Below, piece after piece: positions 10,100 through 18,195 of a stretch of DNA of 34,774 nucleotides; within the stretch, counting starts at the first letter, position 1, and the number at the start of each line of letters is the position of its first letter. Where the stretch lies: positions 1 through 34,774 of the forward strand of contig CANCFZ010000002.1 in NCBI GenBank assembly GCA_947377425.1, read 5' to 3'. The notes under the pieces are model-generated. The model ran no database searches and was not told where the DNA came from. It saw only the letters and a list, made by a program, of their open reading frames with translations. This DNA is from Flavobacteriaceae bacterium. GTDB lineage: Bacteria; Bacteroidota; Bacteroidia; Flavobacteriales; Flavobacteriaceae. The position numbers and the translations under genes are program-made.

Positions 10100-10268
10100 A
10101 TTAAAATTCAATTGAATAAAAAAAAATGAATAGAAAATTATTGGTTTTTAATGTTCTTTTTGCAGTTCCTTTTGCACTAATTTGAAAGGTGCCTAAATTT
10201 ACTAATCGAACAATACTTCCTTTTTTCTAATTCTTTGGCAACTACATTTTGATAAATGATTGCGGAGT
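10100..10268 (-). pseudogene. Frameshifted remnant of an HU-like (HU-HIG) gene
   Basis: Translated on the minus strand from about 10268, this reads N-S-A-I-I-Y-Q-N-V-V-A-K-E-L-E-K. After a +1 shift in the A-run near 10229 it continues G-S-I-V-R-L-V-N-L-G-T-F-Q-I-S-A-K-G-T-A. This aligns with the intact HU-like protein at 1087-1470 (AVVYSLVNIVSRELEK / GNIVRLGHLGSFQISVKGNA). The N-terminal half is missing, a stop codon lies directly before the homologous segment, and the C-terminus is lost beyond the G-T-A. It is a decayed paralogue or transferred copy, too short and broken to be functional as HU. Confidence 0.8.
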
Positions 10269-10299
10269 TTTAAATTATGATACTAATAACTTATTTAGC

Positions 10300-11586
10300 T
10301 TAGCCTAGAAAATTTTTCAAATCTTCATAACTCTTAATCTTAACCTTTATTTTATCTATACCTAAAACACTTTCTATTTGTTTAGGAATAGGTAATTGAA
10401 TGTTTAAAACGGACTCTACTACATCTAAAAACTTTATTGGATGTGCAGTTTCTAAAAATAATCCTATTGAGTTTTGCTGTTTGTGCATTTCATTTTTTAA
10501 TCCCAAATAGCCAACAGCTCCATGTGGCTCGGCAATATATCCTGTATTTGCATAAATATTTTGTATTGCAAATTTTGTTTCTTCATCGGTGTAAGTATAG
10601 GATGAAAAATCTTTCTCAAATTCTTTTAAATCATTATTATACATTTCTTGAATGCGCACAAAGTTACTAGGATTCCCAACATCCATTGCATTGGAAATTG
10701 TTGCAACAGAAGGTTTTGGCTCGTATTTTCCAGTTTGTAAAAATTGTGGAACCGTATCATTTGCATTAGTTGATGCTACAAAATGGGCGATAGGCAATCC
10801 CAATCGTTTGGCTAAAATCCCAGCACAAATATTCCCAAAATTTCCACTTGGGCAAGAAACGATTAACGGTTTATTATGTTTTTTTAATTGTTTGTAGGCA
10901 AAGAAAAAGTAAAACATTTGTGGCAGCCAACGTGCGATATTAATCGAATTTGCAGAGGTTAAGTTCTTATGTTGTAAACTTTCATCCAAAAAAGCTTTCT
11001 TCACCATATCTTGACAATCATCAAAAACACCGTCAACTTCAAGAGCTGTAATGTTTTGACCTAAAGTAGTCAATTGGCGTTCTTGAATATCACTAACTTT
11101 TCCTGATGGATAAAGAATGATCACTTCAACACCTTTTACACCAAGAAATCCGCTTGCAACTGCACCTCCAGTATCACCAGAAGTTGCAACAAGAACTGTA
11201 TTCTTTTGATTTTTATCTTTATTAAAATACGCCAAACAACGCGACATGAATCGTGCTCCAACATCTTTAAAAGCCATTGTTGGACCATGATATAATTCTA
11301 ACGAATAAACATTTTCTTCTATAAGAACACAAGGAAAATCAAAGCATAGTGTTTCTGTAAGGATTTTTTTTAATTCAACTTCAGAAATTTCGTTGCCTAC
11401 AAACTGTTGAATTACATGAAAAGCAATTTCTTCATTGGATAACAATTCAATACCATCAAAAAAGGATTGTGATAATGGTGTTATTGTGGAAGGAAAATAC
11501 AATCCTCTATCGGGAGCAAGTCCTTTAATAACAGCTTCTTGGAAAGAAACGTGCTGGTTTTTGTTGTTTAGGCTGTAATAGTTCAT
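10300..11586 (-). CDS. thrC: Threonine synthase
   Basis: This 428-residue PLP enzyme converts O-phosphohomoserine to threonine, the last step of the pathway. The N-terminus MNYYSLNNKNQHVSFQEAV and GLAPDRGLYFP are typical of the long threonine synthase family. The PLP-binding lysine is Lys107 in GPTMAFKDVGARF. Phosphate- and cofactor-binding glycine-rich motifs are SGDTGGAVASGF and SCPSGNFGNICAG. It is the third gene of the thrA-thrB-thrC operon, 72 nt downstream of thrB. The length is normal and the frame intact. Confidence 0.96.
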   Translation of the reverse strand: MNYYSLNNKNQHVSFQEAVIKGLAPDRGLYFPSTITPLSQSFFDGIELLSNEEIAFHVIQQFVGNEISEVELKKILTETLCFDFPCVLIEENVYSLELYHGPTMAFKDVGARFMSRCLAYFNKDKNQKNTVLVATSGDTGGAVASGFLGVKGVEVIILYPSGKVSDIQERQLTTLGQNITALEVDGVFDDCQDMVKKAFLDESLQHKNLTSANSINIARWLPQMFYFFFAYKQLKKHNKPLIVSCPSGNFGNICAGILAKRLGLPIAHFVASTNANDTVPQFLQTGKYEPKPSVATISNAMDVGNPSNFVRIQEMYNNDLKEFEKDFSSYTYTDEETKFAIQNIYANTGYIAEPHGAVGYLGLKNEMHKQQNSIGLFLETAHPIKFLDVVESVLNIQLPIPKQIESVLGIDKIKVKIKSYEDLKNFLG

Positions 11587-11658
11587 AGAAAGTGAGATTT
11601 ACGAAGGAAAAAGTACGAAATAAAAGCTGTTTTGACTTCCTATTTAGCACTTCAAACT

Positions 11659-12591
11659 TTATATTATTTTAACTCCAATAGGATTAATTTTTGAGATGTG
11701 TATGTCTGAAGGTATTCCTGTAATGCTATGGGCTTCTGTCATTGCAATAGCCACTTTTTCGGCAATTTCTTGTCCTTTGCACAATGCAAAAATGGAAGGT
11801 CCTGCTCCTGAAATTCCTGCACCCAAGGCACCGTTATGAATAGCTGCAAATTTAGTGGTGTCAAATCCAGGAATTAATTTTTTTCGTAGTGGTTCTACAA
11901 TTACATCGTTTAAAGAACGTCCGATTAATTCATAATTGTTGGTGTATAAACCGGCAATCAATCCACCTACATTTCCCCATTGCGTAATAGCGTCTTTTAG
12001 CGGAATCATTGGGTTTAGAACAGCTCTAGCATCAGAGGTTTTTACTTCAATATGGGGATGTAATGCTACTGCATATAGTTCACTCGGACTGTCTATGCGA
12101 ATAACGTCTAATGGTTCGTAACCTCTTACCAAAGTAAATCCACCCAATAGGCAAGGAGCAACGTTATCTGCATGTTCGCAACCACTAGCTACGGCTTCGC
12201 CTTTCATAGCGAAATGGACTAATTCTTTTCGTGAAAATGTATTGCCAAGTAATTCATTAATTCCAAAAACGGCACCAGCAGCACTTGCAGAGGAACTTCC
12301 AATTCCGCTTCCGGCTTTGATTTTTTTGTGAATTTCAATTTCGAATCCGTGTTCAAATGAGACGCGATTAATCGCTTCTTTACAAATAGCTAAAGCGGCA
12401 ACTCCAGCAACATTTTTTTCGGTTTCCAATGGTAAATCGGCACCGGTTATTTTGGTAATTCGAATGCCTTTTTCTGTTGATTTTCTGATAATCATTTCAT
12501 CACCAATTCCTTCTAGGCATAAACCTAAAACGTCGAATCCGCAAGATAAATTAGCTATTGTGGCAGGACAGAATATTTTTATTTCGTTCAT
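11659..12591 (-). CDS. thrB: Homoserine kinase
   Basis: This 310-residue GHMP-family kinase phosphorylates homoserine to O-phosphohomoserine. The diagnostic ATP-binding motif KAGSGIGSSSASAAGAV spans ~92-108. A C-terminal glycine-rich GALGAGISGAGPSIFALC supports the assignment to ThrB rather than other GHMP kinases. It lies between thrA (39-nt gap) and thrC on the same strand, so it is co-transcribed. Confidence 0.96.
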   Translation of the reverse strand: MNEIKIFCPATIANLSCGFDVLGLCLEGIGDEMIIRKSTEKGIRITKITGADLPLETEKNVAGVAALAICKEAINRVSFEHGFEIEIHKKIKAGSGIGSSSASAAGAVFGINELLGNTFSRKELVHFAMKGEAVASGCEHADNVAPCLLGGFTLVRGYEPLDVIRIDSPSELYAVALHPHIEVKTSDARAVLNPMIPLKDAITQWGNVGGLIAGLYTNNYELIGRSLNDVIVEPLRKKLIPGFDTTKFAAIHNGALGAGISGAGPSIFALCKGQEIAEKVAIAMTEAHSITGIPSDIHISKINPIGVKII

Positions 12592-12630
12592 TGATTTTGT
12601 TTTTTTGTAGAGACGCGATTAATCGAGTCT

Positions 12631-15078
12631 CTACACATTTCCAATTCGGATAACATCGGCAAAAATCCCTGATGCTGTAACGGCCGCGCCAGCACCAGCA
12701 CCTTTTATAATTAACGGTTGATCGATGTATCTATCGGTGTAAAATTCTACAATATTATCTTTTCCTTCTAAATTATAAAACGGACTTTCTTTTGGAATAA
12801 ATTGTAATCCAACGCTTGCTTTTCCGTTGTCAAACGAAGCTACAAATTTTAATCGACATTCTTTCGATTTAGCTTCGGATAAAAGGTTTTCAAAATGATC
12901 TGCATGTTTGGTTAATGATTTGAAGAAATCTTCGTTATTTGTAGTATCCATACATTCTTTTGGAAGAAATGAATTGTTTTCAATATCTTCCATTTCCATT
13001 ACATTTCCGCTTTCTCTAATAAGGATTAGAATTTTTCTGGCTACATCAACTCCGCTTAAATCAATTTTTGGGTCGGGCTCTGTAAATCCTTGAACTCCTG
13101 CTTCTTTTACAACATCATGAAAATTATAAGTGTCACTGAAATTATTAAAAATAAAGTTCAAACTTCCTGATAAAACCGCATTGATTCGATTGACTTTATC
13201 ACCCGAAGCAATTAAATGTTTTAAGGTATCTATGATAGGCAATCCAGCTCCAACATTAGTTTCAAATAAGAATGGAGCATTATATTTTCGGGATAATGAT
13301 TTAAGATATTTGTAGTTATCGTATTGTGATGAACATGCTATTTTATTACAAGTTACAACTGCAATATTTTGTTTTAAAAATTGATCATAAATCGATGCGA
13401 TATCACCATTTGCAGTAATGTCAACGAAGATGCTGTTGCGTAAATTCAATTCTTTAGCTCTAGAAATAAATTCATTTACATTGGCAGTTTCGCCATTTTC
13501 TAACAACGTTTTCCAATCTTTCAAATTCATTCCGTCTTCGTCAAAAAACATTTTTCGTGAGTTTGACATAGCAATAACTCTAAGATTTATTTTCAGATTT
13601 TCTTTTAGAAATTTCCTTTGTTGGTTGATTTGGTCGATGAATTTTTCTCCGACATTTCCAACGCCCATTACAAATAAATTCAATTGCTTGGTATTGTCTT
13701 CAAAGAAACGTTCGTGTAAAGTATTCAGCGCTTTTTTGACATCTTTTTCATTGATTACTACCGAAATATTTCGTTCGGATGCACCTTGTGCAATGGCACG
13801 AATATTGACGTTGTTTTTACCTAATGTACTAAACATTTTACCACTCAAACCTTGATGATTTTTCATGCTTTCGCCTACTAAAGCTACTATACACAAGTCT
13901 TTTTCTACGATACAAGGATCAATATTATTTTGAGCAATTTCCAATTCAAAAGCTTTGTCAATAGCCACTTTGGCTTTATCAGCGTCAGCATTTACAATTC
14001 CAATGCAGATTGAATGTTCGGAAGAAGCTTGAGTAATAAAAACTACATTAATGCTGTTTTGCGAAAGCACTTCAAATAAGCGCTTGGAAGAACCAGCCAC
14101 ACCAATCATTCCGGAGCCTTCTAAAGTTAATAACGCAATGTTGTCAATATGAGAAATTCCTTTAATTGGATTAGCATTTGAATCTGGATTACTTGAAATT
14201 AAAGTTCCGTAAGCTTCAGGTTCAAACGTATTTTTAATCCAAATAGGAATATTGGCTTTCAAAACTGGCTGAATTGTTGGAGGATACAAAACTTTTGCAC
14301 CAAAATGCGATAATTCCATAGCTTCTTGATAGGAAATACTTTCAATAGGTTGCGCTTGTTTTACGATTTTTGGATTGGCAGTGTACATTCCGTTTACGTC
14401 TGTCCAAATTTCTAACGAAGAAGCTTTTACGCCATTTGCAATAATTGCAGCTGTATAATCAGAACCACCGCGACCAAGAGTAGTCGTGTTTCCATCTTCG
14501 TCAGAAGCAATAAATCCAGGTAAAACTACTACTTGTGATTTATTTGAAGTAAAATAGGATTCTATTTTCGGATTTGAAAATGGAAATTCAACAATTGCTT
14601 TTCCAAAATTTGAATTCGTAATAATCAACTCACGACTGTCTTTGAAATTGCTATTTGGAATCGTTTGTTGCAAAGCCGAAGCAATGATTTGAGACGATAA
14701 TAATTCGCCAAAACTTGCGATTGCATCCGCTGTTCTTGGAGATAATTCGCCTAAAAGAAAACAGCCATCTAATAAAGTTTGTAATTGGTTAATTTGGCTA
14801 TTAATTTTAATCAGCAATTGATTTTGATTAGCAGCATCAACTAAATCGGAAATTGCATCAAAATGTTTTTGTTTAATTTCTTCAATATTGGTTTTGTAAG
14901 TTTCGTCTTTGGATGCCGCTCTTTTAGAAGCGTTTATAAGCATATCTGTAACACCGCTCAAAGCAGAAACTACCACGGCTAATTTATTGTCTTTGGCTTT
15001 TTGGTTAACTATAGTGATAACCTTTTGAATGTTTTGTGCATTGGCTACTGATGTTCCGCCAAACTTTAATACTATCAT
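12631..15078 (-). CDS. thrA: Bifunctional aspartate kinase / homoserine dehydrogenase I
   Basis: This 815-residue fusion catalyses the first and third steps from aspartate to homoserine. The kinase half begins with KFGGTSVANAQNI (4-16) and carries TLGRGGSDYTA for substrate binding. A regulatory region with two ACT-like segments follows (~310-460, including EGSGMIGVAGSSKRLF and NVNIRAIAQGASERNISVV). The dehydrogenase half starts near 465 with the NAD(P)-binding LFVMGVGNVGEKF and contains ETNVGAGLPIIDTLK. The architecture and length match E. coli ThrA. In that family threonine inhibits through the ACT region. The gene is preceded by a threonine-rich leader peptide, which indicates transcriptional or translational attenuation as well. 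Confidence 0.96.
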   Translation of the reverse strand: MIVLKFGGTSVANAQNIQKVITIVNQKAKDNKLAVVVSALSGVTDMLINASKRAASKDETYKTNIEEIKQKHFDAISDLVDAANQNQLLIKINSQINQLQTLLDGCFLLGELSPRTADAIASFGELLSSQIIASALQQTIPNSNFKDSRELIITNSNFGKAIVEFPFSNPKIESYFTSNKSQVVVLPGFIASDEDGNTTTLGRGGSDYTAAIIANGVKASSLEIWTDVNGMYTANPKIVKQAQPIESISYQEAMELSHFGAKVLYPPTIQPVLKANIPIWIKNTFEPEAYGTLISSNPDSNANPIKGISHIDNIALLTLEGSGMIGVAGSSKRLFEVLSQNSINVVFITQASSEHSICIGIVNADADKAKVAIDKAFELEIAQNNIDPCIVEKDLCIVALVGESMKNHQGLSGKMFSTLGKNNVNIRAIAQGASERNISVVINEKDVKKALNTLHERFFEDNTKQLNLFVMGVGNVGEKFIDQINQQRKFLKENLKINLRVIAMSNSRKMFFDEDGMNLKDWKTLLENGETANVNEFISRAKELNLRNSIFVDITANGDIASIYDQFLKQNIAVVTCNKIACSSQYDNYKYLKSLSRKYNAPFLFETNVGAGLPIIDTLKHLIASGDKVNRINAVLSGSLNFIFNNFSDTYNFHDVVKEAGVQGFTEPDPKIDLSGVDVARKILILIRESGNVMEMEDIENNSFLPKECMDTTNNEDFFKSLTKHADHFENLLSEAKSKECRLKFVASFDNGKASVGLQFIPKESPFYNLEGKDNIVEFYTDRYIDQPLIIKGAGAGAAVTASGIFADVIRIGNV

Positions 15079-15162
15079 GATTTAATTGTTTTTTGACTTG
15101 TGTAAAATACATATAAATTGTTTACTCTCATTTGAAAGTCCATAATTGGATTATATGTTAAA

Positions 15163-15270
15163 TTATACCCCGAATGGGGTTGTAGTTGTTGTAGACGTAG
15201 TGCCAACAAAAGTCGTAACCAAAGTACTGGTTGTGAATAAAGAAGAATAGCTGTTTTTGTTGTTTGTCAT
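15163..15270 (-). CDS. thrL: Threonine-rich leader peptide of the thr operon
   Basis: This 35-codon ORF starts at the ATG at 15270 and ends with TAA at 15163-15165, 84 nt before thrA. Thirteen of its 35 residues are Thr, including T24-T25 and an uninterrupted run at 27-31. The run of Thr codons ends directly at a small GC hairpin, ACCCC-ATTC-GGGGT (15167-15180). This is the standard arrangement for ribosome-mediated attenuation: ribosome stalling under threonine shortage changes downstream RNA folding. There is no excess of Ile, unlike the E. coli thr leader. I could not identify a classical terminator with a U-tract before thrA, so the exact switch is unresolved. A TAnnTTTG element 7 nt upstream implies an almost leaderless transcript. 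Confidence 0.8.
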   Translation of the reverse strand: MTNNKNSYSSLFTTSTLVTTFVGTTSTTTTTPFGV

Positions 15271-15277
15271 ACTTTTT

Positions 15278-15285
15278 CAAAAATA
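15278..15285 (-). promoter_or_regulatory. Predicted -7 promoter element of the thr operon
   Basis: On the minus strand this reads TATTTTTG, an exact TAnnTTTG match. Transcription would start about 3 nt before the leader-peptide ATG. No good TTG -33 element was found at the expected distance. Confidence 0.45.
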
Positions 15286-15292
15286 CTATTTT

Positions 15293-15325
15293 TTGTTAAT
15301 TAAAAAAGTTTTAAGCGTATTTTTG
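15293..15325 (+). promoter_or_regulatory. Predicted promoter of hutH
   Basis: TTG at 15293-15295, a 22-nt spacer and TATTTTTG at 15318-15325 fit the Bacteroidetes promoter pattern. This would leave a ~150-nt untranslated leader before hutH, containing the palindromes annotated separately. Confidence 0.45.
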
Positions 15326-15418
15326 TGAATATCATAATTATACTGCGAAATTGCTTTCAATAATTTTATTAAACTATTTGTTTTGACTAATTTTTATTGA
15401 TTTGATAATAAAATAGAC

Positions 15419-15467
15419 GTTAAAATAGTTGCATTTTAACAATTGTTTGCGGAATTTTGACGTCAAA
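15419..15467. promoter_or_regulatory. Two palindromic operator candidates upstream of hutH
   Basis: A perfect inverted repeat GTTAAAAT-N6-ATTTTAAC occupies 15419-15440. A perfect 12-bp palindrome TTTGACGTCAAA occupies 15456-15467, ending 11 nt before the hutH ATG. Both are well placed for repression of hutH. The binding proteins are unknown. Confidence 0.5.
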
Positions 15468-15478
15468 TTACAATCAAA

Positions 15479-16981
15479 ATGGATACTATACATTACATAA
15501 GTTCAGAAGTCTTAAGTTTAGATATGTTGCAAGAAATCATTGCACATCATAAAACATTGGCACTTTCTGAGGAAGCAAAAATAAATATTCAAAAATGCCG
15601 TGAGTATTTGGATAAAAAAATGGCTTCACATGATGCACCAATTTATGGAATTAATACCGGATTTGGTTCTTTGTGTAATGTTAAAATTTCTAATGAAAAC
15701 CTATCACAACTTCAAGAAAACTTAGTAAAATCGCATGCTTGCGGAACAGGTGAAGAAGTACCTCATGAAATTGTAAAAATCATGCTTTTACTTAAAATTC
15801 AATCGTTAAGTTACGGATATTCAGGCGTACAATTGGTTACAGTTGAGCGTTTAGTCGATTTTTATAACAATGACATTTTGCCTGTAATTTACAATCAAGG
15901 TTCACTTGGTGCTAGTGGCGATTTAGCTCCGTTGGCACATTTATCGTTACCATTATTGGGAGAAGGCGAAGTATATTATGAAGGTAAAAAAGTACATTCA
16001 TCAGAAGTTTTAAATAAATTCAATTGGCAACCAATCATTTTACAATCAAAAGAAGGATTGGCGTTGTTGAATGGAACCCAATTTATGAGTGCTTATGGAA
16101 GTTATATTTTGCTTAAGGCAATGAAATATTCTTATTTTGCAGATGTAATTTCTGCTATTTCATTAGAAGGATTTGATGGAAGATTAGAACCTTTTAATGA
16201 GTTGATACATTATATTCGTCCGCACAAAGGTCAAATTGTGACTGCAAAACGAATTACAGAATTATTGGAAGACAGCCAAATTATTACTCAAGAAAAGTTG
16301 CACGTTCAAGATCCATATTCGTTCCGTTGCATTCCGCAAGTGCATGGTGCTTCTAAAGATGCTATTGATTATGTAAAAAAAGTTTTTAAAACCGAAATCA
16401 ATTCGGTTACTGATAATCCAAATGTTTTTGTTGGTGAAGATGTAATTATTTCGGGAGGAAATTTCCACGGACAACCATTGGCATTGGCATTAGATTTCTT
16501 GGCAATTGCTTTGTCTGAGTTGGGAAGTATTTCTGAAAGAAGAACCTACCAATTGATTTCAGGATTAAGAGGTTTGCCAGCATTTTTAGTTAGCAATGCA
16601 GGATTAAATTCTGGATTTATGATTCCGCAATATACAGCCGCAAGTATTGCCAGTCAAAATAAACAATTGGCAACTCCAGCTAGTGTTGATAGTATTGTTT
16701 CAAGTAATGGTCAAGAAGATCACGTTTCTATGGGAGCCAATGCTGCTACCAAATGTTTACGTATTATGGAAAACCTAGAGCGTATTTTAGCAATCGAATT
16801 GATGAATGCTTCTCAGGCTATTGAGTTTAGAAGACCGTTGCAATCAAGTACTTTTATCGAAATGTTTTTAAAATCATACCGAGAAGAAGTACCTTTTGTA
16901 AAAGAAGATAGAATTCTACATTATGATATTGCGAAATCAGTAGCTTTTTTGAATACTTTTTTGATAGATTTGGAAGATTAA
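15479..16981 (+). CDS. hutH: Histidine ammonia-lyase
   Basis: This 500-residue lyase deaminates histidine to urocanate, the first step of histidine degradation. The MIO cofactor would form autocatalytically from Ala145-Ser146-Gly147 in GSLGASGDLAPLAHL. Other family motifs present are YGINTGFGSLCN, NGTQFMSAYG, VQDPYSFRCIPQVHG, SVTDNPNVF and SSNGQEDHVSMGANAA. The length is typical. No hutU, hutI or hutG lies alongside, so it is a solitary hut gene here. Some aromatic lyases share this fold; the overall pattern favours histidine as substrate but does not prove it. Confidence 0.92.
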   Translation: MDTIHYISSEVLSLDMLQEIIAHHKTLALSEEAKINIQKCREYLDKKMASHDAPIYGINTGFGSLCNVKISNENLSQLQENLVKSHACGTGEEVPHEIVKIMLLLKIQSLSYGYSGVQLVTVERLVDFYNNDILPVIYNQGSLGASGDLAPLAHLSLPLLGEGEVYYEGKKVHSSEVLNKFNWQPIILQSKEGLALLNGTQFMSAYGSYILLKAMKYSYFADVISAISLEGFDGRLEPFNELIHYIRPHKGQIVTAKRITELLEDSQIITQEKLHVQDPYSFRCIPQVHGASKDAIDYVKKVFKTEINSVTDNPNVFVGEDVIISGGNFHGQPLALALDFLAIALSELGSISERRTYQLISGLRGLPAFLVSNAGLNSGFMIPQYTAASIASQNKQLATPASVDSIVSSNGQEDHVSMGANAATKCLRIMENLERILAIELMNASQAIEFRRPLQSSTFIEMFLKSYREEVPFVKEDRILHYDIAKSVAFLNTFLIDLED

Positions 16982-17108
16982 ATAGTCCAATTCTGAATTT
17001 TATAGAAATAAATAACAAAAACTAATAGTGTTTACTGTTTTACAATTATTGTTGCGAAATGTTTTTTAGTTATTGTAGTCACAAAATTTCAATATCAAAA
17101 CAAAATAA

Positions 17109-17627
17109 ATGAAACCATCCCAACTACAACCCACCGAATATGCTTCTTATTACGGAAACTATATTGCCCAAGTTTCAGAAGAATATACTTTAGTAGAAGA
17201 ACTTGAAATCTCCTTGCATCGATTCATTAAGTTTGTTCAAGATATTGCTATGGATAAATTTGATTACCGTTATGCGGAAGGAAAATGGACTATTAAGGAT
17301 ATTATTCAGCATATTATTGATGCCGAACGAGTTTTTGCCTATCGAGCTTTGCGTTTTGCAAGAAATGACAAAACGGAATTGCCTGGTTTTGAAGAAAACG
17401 ATTATGTAGCCGAAGCTAACGGAAATAAAAGAAGCATCATGGAATTGCTAACCGAATTGTCAGCAGTTAGACATTCGACTTTGTTATTGTTCAAATCATT
17501 CAATGAAGAACAACTTTTACGTTATGGAATAGCTTCCAATAATCCAATGTCGGTTAGAGCAATAGGTTTTGTTATTATTGGACATCAGAATCACCATCAA
17601 AAAGTTTTTGAAGAAAGATATTTGTAG
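17109..17627 (+). CDS. DinB/YfiT-family putative metal-dependent protein
   Basis: This 172-residue protein has the DinB-like four-helix bundle pattern. Candidate metal ligands are His68 (IIQHIIDAE) and His159/His163 in GHQNHHQ. KWTIKDIIQHIIDAERVFAYRALRFAR is characteristic of the YfiT/DinB_2 branch, whose members are often thiol-dependent transferases or hydrolases, mostly of unknown substrate. It follows hutH with a 127-nt gap and probably has its own promoter. No specific function can be assigned. Confidence 0.85.
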   Translation: MKPSQLQPTEYASYYGNYIAQVSEEYTLVEELEISLHRFIKFVQDIAMDKFDYRYAEGKWTIKDIIQHIIDAERVFAYRALRFARNDKTELPGFEENDYVAEANGNKRSIMELLTELSAVRHSTLLLFKSFNEEQLLRYGIASNNPMSVRAIGFVIIGHQNHHQKVFEERYL

Positions 17628-17661
17628 GATGATATAAAAGATTTGAAGTATGATGTGCGAA

Positions 17662-17763
17662 ATACGAGGTACGAAGTTTAAAAAAAGTGCATAAAAAATC
17701 CCAAATTTAATTATTTTAAATTTGGGATTTTATCTTTCGTAGTTCGTATATCAAACCTCGTAT
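17662..17763. repeat. Intergenic inverted repeat enclosing a bidirectional terminator
   Basis: ATACGAGGT (17662-17670) is mirrored by ACCTCGTAT (17755-17763), and further TACGAA-type words occur on both sides. Inside lies a perfect 16-bp stem, AAAATCCCAAATTTAA / TTAAATTTGGGATTTT (17695-17731), with a 5-nt loop, which can terminate both convergent transcripts. The outer TACGA-rich words look like a dispersed intergenic repeat. Confidence 0.65.
17695..17731. terminator. Bidirectional terminator
   Basis: A 16-bp perfect stem with a TTATT loop and A/T-rich flanks lies between the convergent DinB-family gene and the acidic-tail gene. Confidence 0.8.
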
Positions 17764-17769
17764 CTTGTC

Positions 17770-18186
17770 TTATTCTTCACCTTCGTCATCGTCATCAAAA
17801 TTATCTGACGTTTCAAAATCGTCATCATCGTCATCATCGTCTCCGTCGTCAGAGCCGCCTTTATCTTTCAACAAGTCTTCTTCAACATCGTCATCATCAG
17901 AAGCATCTTCATCATCATCTAAACCAGCAACTGGAATGATTGGTTCAATTACAGAATCAATATCATCTTCTTCGTCAAATTTTTCCATTCGGCTTGCCAA
18001 TTTAGTACTTACTTTCACTAAATAAATAGTGTCCTCAGTCTTAACTTCAACAGCTTCAATAAGTTCATTTTGCGCATTTCTAAAACGAATGATATCAGAA
18101 TCATCATATCCTTCTGGAAATTTTTCAACTAATAAGTTTAAAATGTCGCCTGTTAGCTTTGCATAATCAACAATTACTCTTTTCAT
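17770..18186 (-). CDS. Conserved-type protein with extreme acidic C-terminal tail
   Basis: This 138-residue protein has two parts. Residues 1-70 form a plausible folded domain (MKRVIVDYAKLTGDILNLL ... VKTEDTIYLVKVSTKLASRM). From ~71 onward the chain is mostly Asp and Glu, including an uninterrupted run of eight Asp. No catalytic motif is seen. Homologues of this layout in Flavobacteria have, to my recollection, sometimes been named 'DNA primase', which the sequence does not support. The tail recalls DNA-mimic or histone-chaperone-like acidic tails and the RNA polymerase delta subunit, but only by analogy. It lies 9 nt downstream of the deoxyhypusine-synthase-like gene and is co-directional, so probably in the same operon. 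Confidence 0.8.
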   Translation of the reverse strand: MKRVIVDYAKLTGDILNLLVEKFPEGYDDSDIIRFRNAQNELIEAVEVKTEDTIYLVKVSTKLASRMEKFDEEDDIDSVIEPIIPVAGLDDDEDASDDDDVEEDLLKDKGGSDDGDDDDDDDDFETSDNFDDDDEGEE

Positions 18187-18195
18187 AAAAATATA

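Noticed and set aside
15079-15162. Intrinsic terminator between the thr leader peptide and thrA
   Set aside because: I found only a short hairpin overlapping the leader's end, without a proper U-tract, and a GACTT/AAGTC pairing followed by A, not U; not enough for a terminator call.
17765-18025. Ser-rich ORF on the plus strand
   Set aside because: It is the antisense image of the Asp/Glu-rich tail codons of the acidic protein.
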